A stretch of 16,262 nt of DNA from Bacillota bacterium (GTDB lineage: Bacteria > Bacillota > Clostridia > Peptostreptococcales > Anaerovoracaceae): the NCBI GenBank assembly GCA_016281165.1, contig JAEEIC010000157.1, positions 1 to 16,262 on the forward strand, written 5' to 3'. This document shows, piece after piece, positions 1 through 6,634 of the stretch. The first letter of the stretch is position 1; each line of letters starts with the position of its first letter. The notes beneath the pieces were generated by a model. The model was not told the DNA's origin, made no database searches, and saw only the letters and a list, made by a program, of their open reading frames with translations. A program made the translations under genes and the position numbers.

Positions 1-1
1 C

Positions 2-457
2 GCGTTCCCCCGGGAATACCTGCTATCCGTCGATCCGGAAAAGATATTTGACTGGGCCTCCGCGCCGTATGCGGAAAACACCTCGTTCGCGGAGTCCAAA
101 AAGCATTTGAGTCAGGCGGGCGTGCTGTGCAGATCTAAGTCTGAAGCCGCGATACTGGGGATATATGACTCCCTGGCGATCCCCTATCACTACGATGAGA
201 CGATCGTTATCAACGGAGCCCTTTTTTCTCCCGATATCATAGGCTGCAGGCCGGACGGACGGCTGGTGTATCACGAGCATTACGGGCTCGATACCCCCTC
301 TTACCGCCAGCGCGCCGAATTCAAGGAGCGTATATACAGGGACGCGGGCATAGTCAGGGGCCGGAATCTCTTAACGACTTATGACAGAGGGGACGGGACC
401 GTGAACCTCGAGCTCATACGCATGCAGATCGAAGACGCCTACCGGACCGAGGCGTAA
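2..457 (+). CDS. C-terminal part of a nuclease-like (PD-(D/E)XK type) hypothetical protein, 5' truncated by window edge
   Basis: The frame is open from the first bases, so the true start lies outside the window; an internal TTG at 107 has no convincing ribosome binding site and is not the likely start. The visible 151 residues contain SKSEAAI, then a hydrophobic strand, SPDIIG, and YHEHYG followed by Y...K and a LLTTYD end. This order (Glu helix, PD strand, EH-x-G strand) matches a restriction-endonuclease-like domain found at the C-terminus of many clostridial hypothetical proteins, where the consensus is SKSE...PDF...WEHxG. The acidic residues that would bind metal are present; the usual Lys of ExK is replaced by His, as is common in that group. 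Function is inferred from motif order only, with no known substrate. The stop is followed in frame by decayed copies of its last ten codons (see next entry). Confidence 0.6.
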   Translation, partial: AFPREYLLSVDPEKIFDWASAPYAENTSFAESKKHLSQAGVLCRSKSEAAILGIYDSLAIPYHYDETIVINGALFSPDIIGCRPDGRLVYHEHYGLDTPSYRQRAEFKERIYRDAGIVRGRNLLTTYDRGDGTVNLELIRMQIEDAYRTEA

Positions 458-589
458 CAGATCGAAGAAGCCTACAGGACCGCAGCGCAGCAGGCCGGGA
501 TCGCCTATAAGATCTGGGGGTAACAGATCGGGGATGCGTATCGGATCGAGTCTCGGCAGCCGGCGGGTCAGGGGACAGACGATGCCTGA
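425..589 (+). repeat. Three degenerate in-frame copies of the last codons of the upstream gene, separated by stop codons
   Basis: Reading the same frame through the stop at 455-457 gives QIEDAYRTEA-stop, then QIEEAYRTAA plus eleven further codons and a stop at 521-523, then QIGDAYRIES plus further codons and a stop at 587-589. The copies begin at 425, 458 and 524. They look like a small tandem duplication of the C-terminal codons that has since decayed. Either the protein once had a longer repetitive tail that was lost by nonsense mutation, or the duplication arose after the stop. The frame is kept throughout, without indels. Confidence 0.6.
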
Positions 590-672
590 GCCCGGATGAT
601 CTGAAACGGCCGCGAAATGAGTGCTAGGGCCTGACAGTGACCTAGTCAGGATGACCAGCTGCAGCCGCGGGC
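590..672. other. Short intergenic stretch with overlapping inverted repeats, convergent gene ends
   Basis: Between the plus-strand gene tail and the end of the minus-strand lipase gene. CTAGG at 624-628 pairs with CCTAG at 641-645, and CCTGAC at 630-635 pairs with GTCAGG at 645-650, so two alternative short hairpins overlap. Neither is followed by a T-run on either strand, so this is at best a worn terminator. Nothing else is seen. Confidence 0.35.
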
Positions 673-1770
673 TCAGGGCGCGGGCCGGACCGGCGGCAGG
701 TCCTTTATCATCCCGAGCAGGTCGAGGTAGAAGGGCCGCACGTCCCGGCGGTGGAGCATCCCGCCCTGGACGGACATGTGGTCGCCGTCGAAGACGGGCA
801 TGTTCTGCCAGATGCCGGCCTCGATATGGGCGCGGTCGAAGGGCTTTTGCGGGGCGCCGATGGGGGCCATGGCGGAGACGGTGCTGACGAGGCCGTCGTT
901 CATGCGCCAGGACTCGTCGATGACGAAGCCCTTGGGGGTCACGCCCTTGTAGGCTCCGATCTGGATGGAGCGGGCGAAATAGATGATCTCGGTCTTCGCG
1001 GGCAGGGGCCTCTGGGTGCCGTCGGGCTGAAGCTCCGTGCTGCAGCAGGGGACGGCGAAATAATAGACGTGGGGAAGGGTCGCGATCTTTTCGTTCTGCG
1101 CGAGGGCGCTGTCGATGCCGGAGACTCTGGGCTTTTCCTCCCCCGCAGGAACCTTCGCGGGGTTCACCCGCAGCCTCAGCGAGAGCACCTTCATCATGAA
1201 GCGGCTCCAGAGGGGCGTCTTAACTTTGGAGACGTCGAAATCGGGATCGCTGAACATGTCGGGGGCCGACGACCCGTTGGAGGGCGCGGCGAGGGTCACG
1301 ATGGTGTGGACCCTCTCTCCCATGCCGCCGGCAAACAGCGGCGAGAGCTCGCCCGCGGGGGTCGCCTGACGCTCTTTTTCGTCGCCGAAAGCCAGAAGAT
1401 GGGCGAAGAGCCTTACGGTCGCTCCGCCCATGGAGTGGCCCAAAAGCACCAGCCGGGTCTCATCATCAAATGAAGGGATCAGCGGACGGCCGCTGAGATC
1501 GGCGCCGAAGCGCTCCCTGCCCTGCTCCTCGCTGAAGGCCTTGCCGTAATCGACCCGCCTTCCGGCCAGCTGGGCATAGAGCTCGCAGGCCCTCACCCAT
1601 ATGCTGCCCGAGGGATCGACCGAGGCGGCGCGGCAGTCGAAGCCCTCGCTGCCCAGGTACTTCATGAGGCTGCCGCCCAGCATTCCCCAGTAGGGGATCA
1701 CCCGGTCGATGGCGTCGTAGCTGCCCCAGCCTCCGGCGCCGTGGACGAAGATATAAGTAAGTTCTTTCAT
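673..1770 (-). CDS. Alpha/beta-hydrolase lipase of the staphylococcal/Geobacillus (family I.5/I.6) type, cytoplasmic form
   Basis: 365 residues. It begins directly with the core strand and oxyanion region (YIFVHGAGG, residues 6-14; YWG at 27-29). The family-typical segment VDYG...ERFG is at 73-89, and the nucleophile elbow GHSMGG places catalytic Ser at 113. The acid is Asp292 in NDGLVST and the base is His331 in DGDHMSVQG; these align with Ser113, Asp317 and His358 of Geobacillus L1/BTL-type lipases. Family members are normally secreted, with a signal or pro-region. Here there is neither, so the enzyme probably acts inside the cell on esters or lipids of unknown identity. The start is the ATG at 1770, with GGAGG six bases upstream. 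The residues that bind structural zinc in thermophilic relatives appear replaced (see findings). It stands alone, with no operon partner. Confidence 0.85.
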   Translation of the reverse strand: MKELTYIFVHGAGGWGSYDAIDRVIPYWGMLGGSLMKYLGSEGFDCRAASVDPSGSIWVRACELYAQLAGRRVDYGKAFSEEQGRERFGADLSGRPLIPSFDDETRLVLLGHSMGGATVRLFAHLLAFGDEKERQATPAGELSPLFAGGMGERVHTIVTLAAPSNGSSAPDMFSDPDFDVSKVKTPLWSRFMMKVLSLRLRVNPAKVPAGEEKPRVSGIDSALAQNEKIATLPHVYYFAVPCCSTELQPDGTQRPLPAKTEIIYFARSIQIGAYKGVTPKGFVIDESWRMNDGLVSTVSAMAPIGAPQKPFDRAHIEAGIWQNMPVFDGDHMSVQGGMLHRRDVRPFYLDLLGMIKDLPPVRPAP

Positions 1771-1935
1771 GTCATGCCTCCGATCGGGACTGCGCGGCCC
1801 GGCGCGCTTTGTGATCCGCGGCTAGTTCGCGGCACGAAAGACCGCGCCTGAAGGAAGACGGCCGGGATCTCTCACAGCCCGCGATCTTACGATATCTGCC
1901 GGATACGCGCCTGCCCGTTCCCCCGCTTAAAGACA

Positions 1936-1965
1936 AGCCCCGGAGGGAAAGGTCCGACCGGGGCT
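1936..1965 (-). terminator. Probable intrinsic terminator of the SLH surface protein gene
   Basis: AGCCCCGG (1936-1943) and CCGGGGCT (1958-1965) form a perfect 8-bp stem with a 14-base loop. Read on the minus strand the stem is followed by TGTCTTTA, a weak T-tract. It lies 34 bases past the stop codon. Confidence 0.65.
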
Positions 1966-1998
1966 ATGACGCTTTATAATATTTTACTGTTTTACCGT

Positions 1999-4719
1999 TT
2001 ATTTTGCAAGGAACCTGTACAGCATGGTGACTGTCTCAGCCCTCTTCGCGGATCTGTCCGGCGTGAAGGTCGTCGGAGTCGTGCCCTCGGTGATGCCTTC
2101 CTCAACGGCCCAGAGGACCGCGTCATAGTAGTAATCTTCTTCGAACACGTCGCCGAAGGGGTTGGCTTCGCCAATCTCGGGCTCGCCCGCGTACCTGTAC
2201 ATGAAGGTGGCGACCTGGGCCCTGGTGACCTCCCGGTCGGGCCTGAAGGTGGCGGGCGTGGTGCCTTCGGTCACGCCGTTCTGATAAGCCCAGAGGACGG
2301 CCTTGTAATAGTAGGCGCTCTCGGGGACGTCCTCGAATGGCATCTCGCCGCTGACCTGGGGGCAGCCCGCCGCCCTGTAGAGGAAGGTGACGAACTGGGC
2401 CCTGGTGGTCGGGCTCATCGGGCTGAAGGTGTCCTCGGAGGTACCTTCGGTTATGCCCTTATCGACCGCCCAGTAGACGGGATCGTGGTAGTAAGCGTCC
2501 TTGGGAACGTCCTTGAACTTCTCGGGCTTGGGAGCGGGATCGGAGCCGGAGGAGCTTCCGGTATCGCCGGTGCTCTTCTTTTTGAACTCGGCCTTTATGC
2601 CCACGTCCTCTGCGGACATGGTGAAGGTTGTCTCGGACGACTTCGCGTTCTTCAGCACCGCGGAGCCGGTCACTACGGTCCACCTGCTGAAGGTCATGCC
2701 TTTTTCGGGCTCGTCAGCGGTGATAGTGACGGTCTCGCCTTCCTCGGCCTCTCCCTTATCGGCCTTGCCGCCCACTATGGTGATGGTATAGAGGGTGGCA
2801 GGATCTTCGGCCTCCTCTTTGAACTCGGCCCTTATGCCAACGTCCTCCGCGGGCATCTCGAAGCTGGTCTCAGCCGCGGTCTCATCGAGCAGTACGGCTG
2901 AGCCGGTGACGACTGTCCACCTGCTGAAGACCATGCCCTCTTCGGGCTCGTCAGCGGTGATGGTGACGGTCTCGCCGGCCGCGGTCTCGACCTTGTCGGG
3001 GCTGCCGCCGATGACGGTGATGAAGTAGACGGCCTCGGGCATTTCCCAGACCGCGGTCACGGTCACGTCCTCCGTAACTTCGATGGTACCGTCTTCTTCG
3101 TATTCCTCTCCGTCCACGCTCCAGGCCTTAAAGATCATCCCTTCGGGAGCCTCGAAGCCGCAGGGAGGCAGCTGGTATGTGCCGGAAACGCCGGCAGCTT
3201 CGTTCATTTTGCCCCTGCCCTGCCCGGGATCGAAGCTGACGGTGAAGCCCTCGAACGCGAGTATGGCGACCTCCGCGGCTTCGGAAGCGTTACTGGTCTC
3301 GGCCGCTTTGTACCTGACTTTATAGGCGCCGGGCGCGAGGCCGGTGACGGTGTCGCCGTTCACCGGATACCACTCATCGTCTCCGGGCATCTGGTATTCC
3401 ATGGTCTCGTCGACGCCTGTGATGGTGCCGTCGTCTCCGGCAGCGGTCGTGCAGTCGGTCTTGCCGACGGCGGGCGCGTCGGGAGTCGATTTCTCGGTGG
3501 CATCTGCAAGGACGATCTCGGCATCGTCCGTGGGAGTCCCGCTGACGGTGATCTGCGTATAGCTGTCCCTGGTGACCTCGACGCCGTTCACGGCTTCGAC
3601 TGAATAGTCCTCGGGGAAGTAGAAGCCTTCGTCCGCGGTCACGACCACGTCCTCGATCGCTTCGCCATCCTCCACGGTCTGGGGATCCTCGATGCCGAGG
3701 GACATATGCTCACCGGCTGTGACGGCGACGGTGTATGCCGGGATCCATTTGGCCAGAAGGGCGTGGCCCTCTCTGCCGCCAAGACCGTTCGTCGCCATGA
3801 CGGTATCGTCTTTGGTGATGACGGCAGTGCAGTCCGGATCGATGATATAGAACCTGTCGACCTTATAATCGCTGCTCACACCATCCGTCAGGATATCCAT
3901 GAAATGATGCCGCCCTCTGATATAGTCCGGTGTCAGCTCGATCCGCCCGCTTATGCGCGATCCGTCTATCGTATACAGATCGGCATCCACGTCGACATCA
4001 TTGATCTCCAGTCCTGTCGGAGCGACATCATTGAACGTCACGTCGAAAACGACGGTACGGCCGATCTGGAAGTTCGACGGGCTCTGGCCGTCCCAGGCCT
4101 CATCCCCCTCGGCCGCGGCAAGGCGGAAAATGTATTCACCGTAATAATCCTGCGTGATCAGTCTGGGACCGCCGCCCTCGCACAGGACCCAGTCCACGAA
4201 ATTGCAGCCTTCTTTTTCCGGCGTCGGAAGATCACCGTAAGTCTCACCGGGAATCACGACCACGCTTTGAGGAGATACGGTCCCGCCGTCCGCCTCAAAA
4301 AACACGGTGACCGGTAACGGGAGGACATACGGAGCGGCGACCCAGGTCAGAAGCACCTGTCCGTCGGAGTTTTGTGAACCGCTCCCCTCAAGGATGATAT
4401 CTCCTCCGTTCATGATGACATAACTGCATTCTTCGCGATATGAGCCGCTGGTCCAGACAAAGCTGTATGAACGTCCGGCAGTGAGATTCACGGTCCCCTC
4501 TGAAACAGAACCCGAAGTCATCGTCAGACCAGCGACCTCCGACCCGTTTTCAGTATCCAGTATGGTGATCTTATTGACGTTCCAGCCGTCGCCGTAGGAA
4601 TCTGAGAGTTCATAGCTGATGATGACCTCCTCGTCCGCATCCGCAGCCAGCGCCGCCGAGGGCAGCAGGCTGAGGCACAAAGCGAGAGCCAGAAGGATGC
4701 TTATGGTTCTTTTTTTCAT
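1999..4719 (-). CDS. Secreted SLH-domain surface protein with InlB-like repeats
   Basis: 906 residues from the ATG at 4719, chosen because GAGGAGG lies six bases upstream; an upstream ATG at 4734 overlaps that site and is rejected. A signal peptide (MKKRTISILLALALCLSLLP, cleavage near ALA25) is followed by a beta domain with the motif DSYGDGWN. Next come an InlB/Listeria-Bacteroides-type repeat (FEADGGTVSP...FVDW), mixed Ig-like segments and another repeat (VSFDPGQG...KAWS). Two tandem 79-residue repeats end in AEDVGI(R/K)AEFK. A Ser/Gly/Pro linker leads to three SLH domains in the last 172 residues, marked by FKDVP..YY, FEDVP..YY and FGDV..YY with GITEGT/GVTEGT and TRAQ. SLH domains bind pyruvylated secondary cell-wall polymer, so the protein should sit on the cell surface. 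The ligand is unknown; an adhesive or structural role is inferred. It is monocistronic, with its own promoter and terminator. Confidence 0.92.
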   Translation of the reverse strand: MKKRTISILLALALCLSLLPSAALAADADEEVIISYELSDSYGDGWNVNKITILDTENGSEVAGLTMTSGSVSEGTVNLTAGRSYSFVWTSGSYREECSYVIMNGGDIILEGSGSQNSDGQVLLTWVAAPYVLPLPVTVFFEADGGTVSPQSVVVIPGETYGDLPTPEKEGCNFVDWVLCEGGGPRLITQDYYGEYIFRLAAAEGDEAWDGQSPSNFQIGRTVVFDVTFNDVAPTGLEINDVDVDADLYTIDGSRISGRIELTPDYIRGRHHFMDILTDGVSSDYKVDRFYIIDPDCTAVITKDDTVMATNGLGGREGHALLAKWIPAYTVAVTAGEHMSLGIEDPQTVEDGEAIEDVVVTADEGFYFPEDYSVEAVNGVEVTRDSYTQITVSGTPTDDAEIVLADATEKSTPDAPAVGKTDCTTAAGDDGTITGVDETMEYQMPGDDEWYPVNGDTVTGLAPGAYKVRYKAAETSNASEAAEVAILAFEGFTVSFDPGQGRGKMNEAAGVSGTYQLPPCGFEAPEGMIFKAWSVDGEEYEEDGTIEVTEDVTVTAVWEMPEAVYFITVIGGSPDKVETAAGETVTITADEPEEGMVFSRWTVVTGSAVLLDETAAETSFEMPAEDVGIRAEFKEEAEDPATLYTITIVGGKADKGEAEEGETVTITADEPEKGMTFSRWTVVTGSAVLKNAKSSETTFTMSAEDVGIKAEFKKKSTGDTGSSSGSDPAPKPEKFKDVPKDAYYHDPVYWAVDKGITEGTSEDTFSPMSPTTRAQFVTFLYRAAGCPQVSGEMPFEDVPESAYYYKAVLWAYQNGVTEGTTPATFRPDREVTRAQVATFMYRYAGEPEIGEANPFGDVFEEDYYYDAVLWAVEEGITEGTTPTTFTPDRSAKRAETVTMLYRFLAK
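2580..3030 (-). repeat. Tandem pair of 237-bp repeats inside the SLH protein gene
   Basis: The same motif recurs at a 237-bp interval: TTCGGGCTCGTCAGCGGTGA occurs at 2704 and again at 2941 on the plus strand. Each copy encodes a 79-residue unit with GETVTITADEPE, FSRWTVVTGSAVL and a C-terminal AEDVGI-AEFK. Similarity is high in the core and lower in the linkers, consistent with a duplication that is free to expand or contract. Confidence 0.85.
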
Positions 4720-4811
4720 GCGGGACCTCCTCATGGAATAGACCGGCCAAAGAGCAGTCCGGAAAGGACCGCCGCCGGCGCGAAGTTCGGGTTTTCTATA
4801 TAATATTTTTA

Positions 4812-4841
4812 ATTTTAACCAGTATTGGCCCGTGCGTTCAA
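4812..4841 (-). promoter_or_regulatory. Candidate promoter of the SLH protein gene
   Basis: On the minus strand TTGAAC (4836-4841) and TAAAAT (4812-4817) are separated by 18 bases, about 95 bases ahead of the start codon. The surrounding 4795-4880 stretch is markedly AT-rich compared with the coding sequence. Confidence 0.55.
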
Positions 4842-4844
4842 TAA

Positions 4845-4879
4845 TGGATAACTTTTTTTCATTGCAAAAATATTATCCA
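4845..4879. promoter_or_regulatory. Inverted repeat just upstream of the SLH gene promoter, possible operator
   Basis: TGGATAA (4845-4851) and TTATCCA (4873-4879) form a perfect 7-bp inverted repeat with a 21-base AT-rich spacer, ending three bases from the -35 hexamer. It has no T-tract in either direction that would fit a terminator. A regulator-binding site is an inference from position. Confidence 0.35.
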
Positions 4880-4903
4880 CTAAAACGCCTCCGGACGGAA
4901 ATA

Positions 4904-4935
4904 AAGACAGCCCCGAACCGCTCCGGAGCTGTCTT
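4904..4935 (-). terminator. Intrinsic terminator of the flavoprotein gene
   Basis: AAGACAGC (4904-4911) pairs with GCTGTCTT (4928-4935), with an inner CCG/CGG pair. Read on the minus strand the stem is followed by TATTT. It lies 26 bases past the stop at 4962. Confidence 0.75.
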
Positions 4936-4961
4936 CTTATGGTCTTGATGATATTTATTTT

Positions 4962-6167
4962 TCAGGACTTCACAGCCTTCTTCTGCCGCTGCCAGTTCAG
5001 ATTCGCAATGGCGATATAGAGCCACCTGGGGAACATGTAAAGGTCGGCGAAGGTCTCGCCGGCTTCGCAGTCTTCCGAGACCGCCTTCGCCAGGAGCGCG
5101 AGGCCTTTTTCGGCGTTCCTCGCGGGCCAGAGGCCCTTCTTTCCGTTTTTTATGAGCATACCGGCCACCTCGCCGGCGCCGATGGCAAGAGACCCGCGAA
5201 AGTCGAGCCCGCAGTCCGCGCAGAAGTCTTTTATCATGTTGAGAAGGTTCGCGTTCTGGCTGCTCTCGTAGAGGCCGTTGTTGACGAGGGCGTAAAGCTC
5301 GCAGTCCTCGCCCGTTCCCAGCTCCTTCACCCTTTCCATGAAGCGGATGGCGGGAGAGGGAAGGCCGTCCACGTAGAGCGGGACGCCGAGCACGGCGGTC
5401 TTAGCCCTGCCCAGGGCCTCGGCGGCCTTTTCCGCGCCGTTCTCCTGGGCGAGGCTGATCATCTCCGCGGGAGCGCCGAGGCTCTCCGAGAGCTTGCTCA
5501 GGAACCTGCCCGTGTTGGACCTTTTGCCGCGCGGGCTGCAGTCGATGAGAAGGACGCCCGAGCGTTCTCCGGCGCAGCGGGGCTCTTCAGGGCGGGGATT
5601 CTTCGGGCATTTTACGGCACCCTTTTCGGCGCCGCTTGCAGCCGCTCCTTCTTCGCACTTCTCCGCGCCTTCCGGGGCGCCGCCGTCTGCGGGCCCCGTC
5701 TCTTCGAACAGGACCTCCTTCACCGTCCCGCGCAGGTTCCGGCAGACCGCCGCGACGTAGCTTTTCGCCTTTTCCTTATCCTCTTCCGTCAGCCCGCTGC
5801 CCCTGAAGATGAATGTCGCAGGCTTTTCTTCGGGATATCTTCTCTTGTGGTGCATCTCGCCGTAGGCAGTCTCGAACTCGGGCAGCACGTAGCCGATGCT
5901 GCGGTCGAAGACGTTCTTGACGAAGCTGCTGAAGCCCCCATAGGTATAGCGGCTCAGGACGGTCACGCTGTCCGCCCCGTGGATCAGGGCGCCCATGTTC
6001 TCGTAGCCGTCCTTGAAGGCGCAGCTGCCCGTTCCGCCGGTCCAGCAGCGGAAGCACCCCACGCAGGGCCTGATGGACCCGTCATCAGAGACGATGTTCC
6101 ATCCTTCGTACTTTCCCGCTTCTTTTTCCCACTCCTCGGGGCTCAGGTCGTGTATCAAAAGGTCCAT
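4962..6167 (-). CDS. Two-domain flavodoxin-fold / NAD(P)H-dependent FMN oxidoreductase fusion
   Basis: 401 residues. The first domain (about 1-156) carries the motif set of flavodoxin-family reductases: VSDDG...PCVGCFRCW (28-42), a Cys/Lys-Asp segment (SCAFKDG), SRYTYGGFSSFVKNVFDRSI (72-91) and EMHHKRRY (104-111). A low-complexity Ala/Gly/Glu/Lys linker (157-203) joins it to a second domain that opens with LLIDCSPRGKRSNT (207-219), the phosphate-binding loop of NADPH-dependent FMN reductases, and later VLGVPLYVDGLPSPAIRFME. In relatives I know of, these two modules are usually separate neighbouring genes. The likely role is cytoplasmic FMN-dependent reduction of quinones, nitro compounds or an unknown electron acceptor; the substrate cannot be told. 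The start ATG at 6167 has GGAGG seven bases upstream. A 49-codon small gene lies 40 bases upstream and is probably co-transcribed. Confidence 0.82.
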   Translation of the reverse strand: MDLLIHDLSPEEWEKEAGKYEGWNIVSDDGSIRPCVGCFRCWTGGTGSCAFKDGYENMGALIHGADSVTVLSRYTYGGFSSFVKNVFDRSIGYVLPEFETAYGEMHHKRRYPEEKPATFIFRGSGLTEEDKEKAKSYVAAVCRNLRGTVKEVLFEETGPADGGAPEGAEKCEEGAAASGAEKGAVKCPKNPRPEEPRCAGERSGVLLIDCSPRGKRSNTGRFLSKLSESLGAPAEMISLAQENGAEKAAEALGRAKTAVLGVPLYVDGLPSPAIRFMERVKELGTGEDCELYALVNNGLYESSQNANLLNMIKDFCADCGLDFRGSLAIGAGEVAGMLIKNGKKGLWPARNAEKGLALLAKAVSEDCEAGETFADLYMFPRWLYIAIANLNWQRQKKAVKS

Positions 6168-6207
6168 GATGATACCTCCGAAAACGGCGTCCGCTGGGGC
6201 GCCGCAA

Positions 6208-6357
6208 TTATTTTCCGTGCGGCCCTATAAGGACGGCTGCGCCTGGGGAGCCTGAGGCGGGAGCCTGCTGTGCGGGATCCGGCGGATACCTTCTCTTCAG
6301 TCCCTCGTTATAGTAAAAGGTGATGTCGTTCAGTACCTGTTCCAGTTCGGGACGCAT
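6208..6357 (-). CDS. Small 49-residue hypothetical protein
   Basis: The ATG at 6357 is preceded by AAAGGGGGAAATCCC, a purine-rich ribosome binding site. The product starts MRPELEQVLNDITFYYNEGL, which should form an amphipathic helix, continues KRRYPPDP, and ends in a Pro/Ala/Gly-rich tail of about 20 residues. There are no membrane segments and no recognised family. It sits 40 bases ahead of the flavoprotein gene on the same strand, behind a good promoter, so it is likely the first gene of that transcript. A longer frame upstream of 6357 lacks a ribosome binding site and runs into sequence of non-coding character. Confidence 0.5.
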   Translation of the reverse strand: MRPELEQVLNDITFYYNEGLKRRYPPDPAQQAPASGSPGAAVLIGPHGK

Positions 6358-6492
6358 GGGATTTCCCCCTTTCGGCGTTATGCGATCGTTATACCTGCCG
6401 CCGCTTCGCGGCGTAAATTCAAGTCCTTTATATGCCCTGTGTCCGGGCAAGGACGGTATTCGGGCCTGCGGCAGGACCTGTCCGTCTTCCGT

Positions 6493-6532
6493 CCTGATGA
6501 TACCTTATCAGGCTCTGTCCAACAAATGTCAA
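6493..6532 (-). promoter_or_regulatory. Promoter with an inverted repeat over the -10, for the small ORF and flavoprotein genes
   Basis: On the minus strand a perfect TTGACA (6527-6532) is followed after 17 bases by GATAAG (6504-6509, four of six matches to TATAAT). CCTGAT (6493-6498) and ATCAGG (6507-6512) form an inverted repeat that straddles the -10, in the position of a repressor operator. The leader to the start at 6357 is about 140 bases and contains a small perfect hairpin (CGCCGC-TTC-GCGGCG). Confidence 0.5.
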
Positions 6533-6595
6533 ACAAACAGCGGTATCCCCGCGGGACTCGGCCCGCGCCGGCCGCGGAAAACGGGAGCGGCGCGT

Positions 6596-6623
6596 AAAAA
6601 GACCGTCCCGCGCGGGGACGGTC
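6596..6623 (-). terminator. Strong intrinsic terminator of the MATE transporter gene
   Basis: GACCGTCCC (6601-6609) and GGGACGGTC (6615-6623) form a perfect 9-bp stem with a GCGCG loop. On the minus strand it is followed directly by five Ts (6596-6600). It lies 11 bases past the stop at 6635. The rest of 6540-6595 is GC-rich intergenic sequence with nothing recognised. Confidence 0.9.
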
Positions 6624-6634
6624 CGGTATACGCA

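Noticed and set aside
751..1473. Long plus-strand open frame opposite the lipase
   Set aside because: It is the shadow of a GC-rich minus-strand gene with clear catalytic motifs; it has no ribosome binding site and a biased Gly/Asp/His composition.
1966..2901. Plus-strand 311-codon open frame opposite the SLH domains
   Set aside because: Repetitive content mirrors the SLH and InlB repeats of the real minus-strand gene.
4720..4734. Upstream ATG for the SLH protein
   Set aside because: This ATG overlaps the GAGGAGG ribosome binding site that serves the ATG at 4719, where a normal signal peptide starts.
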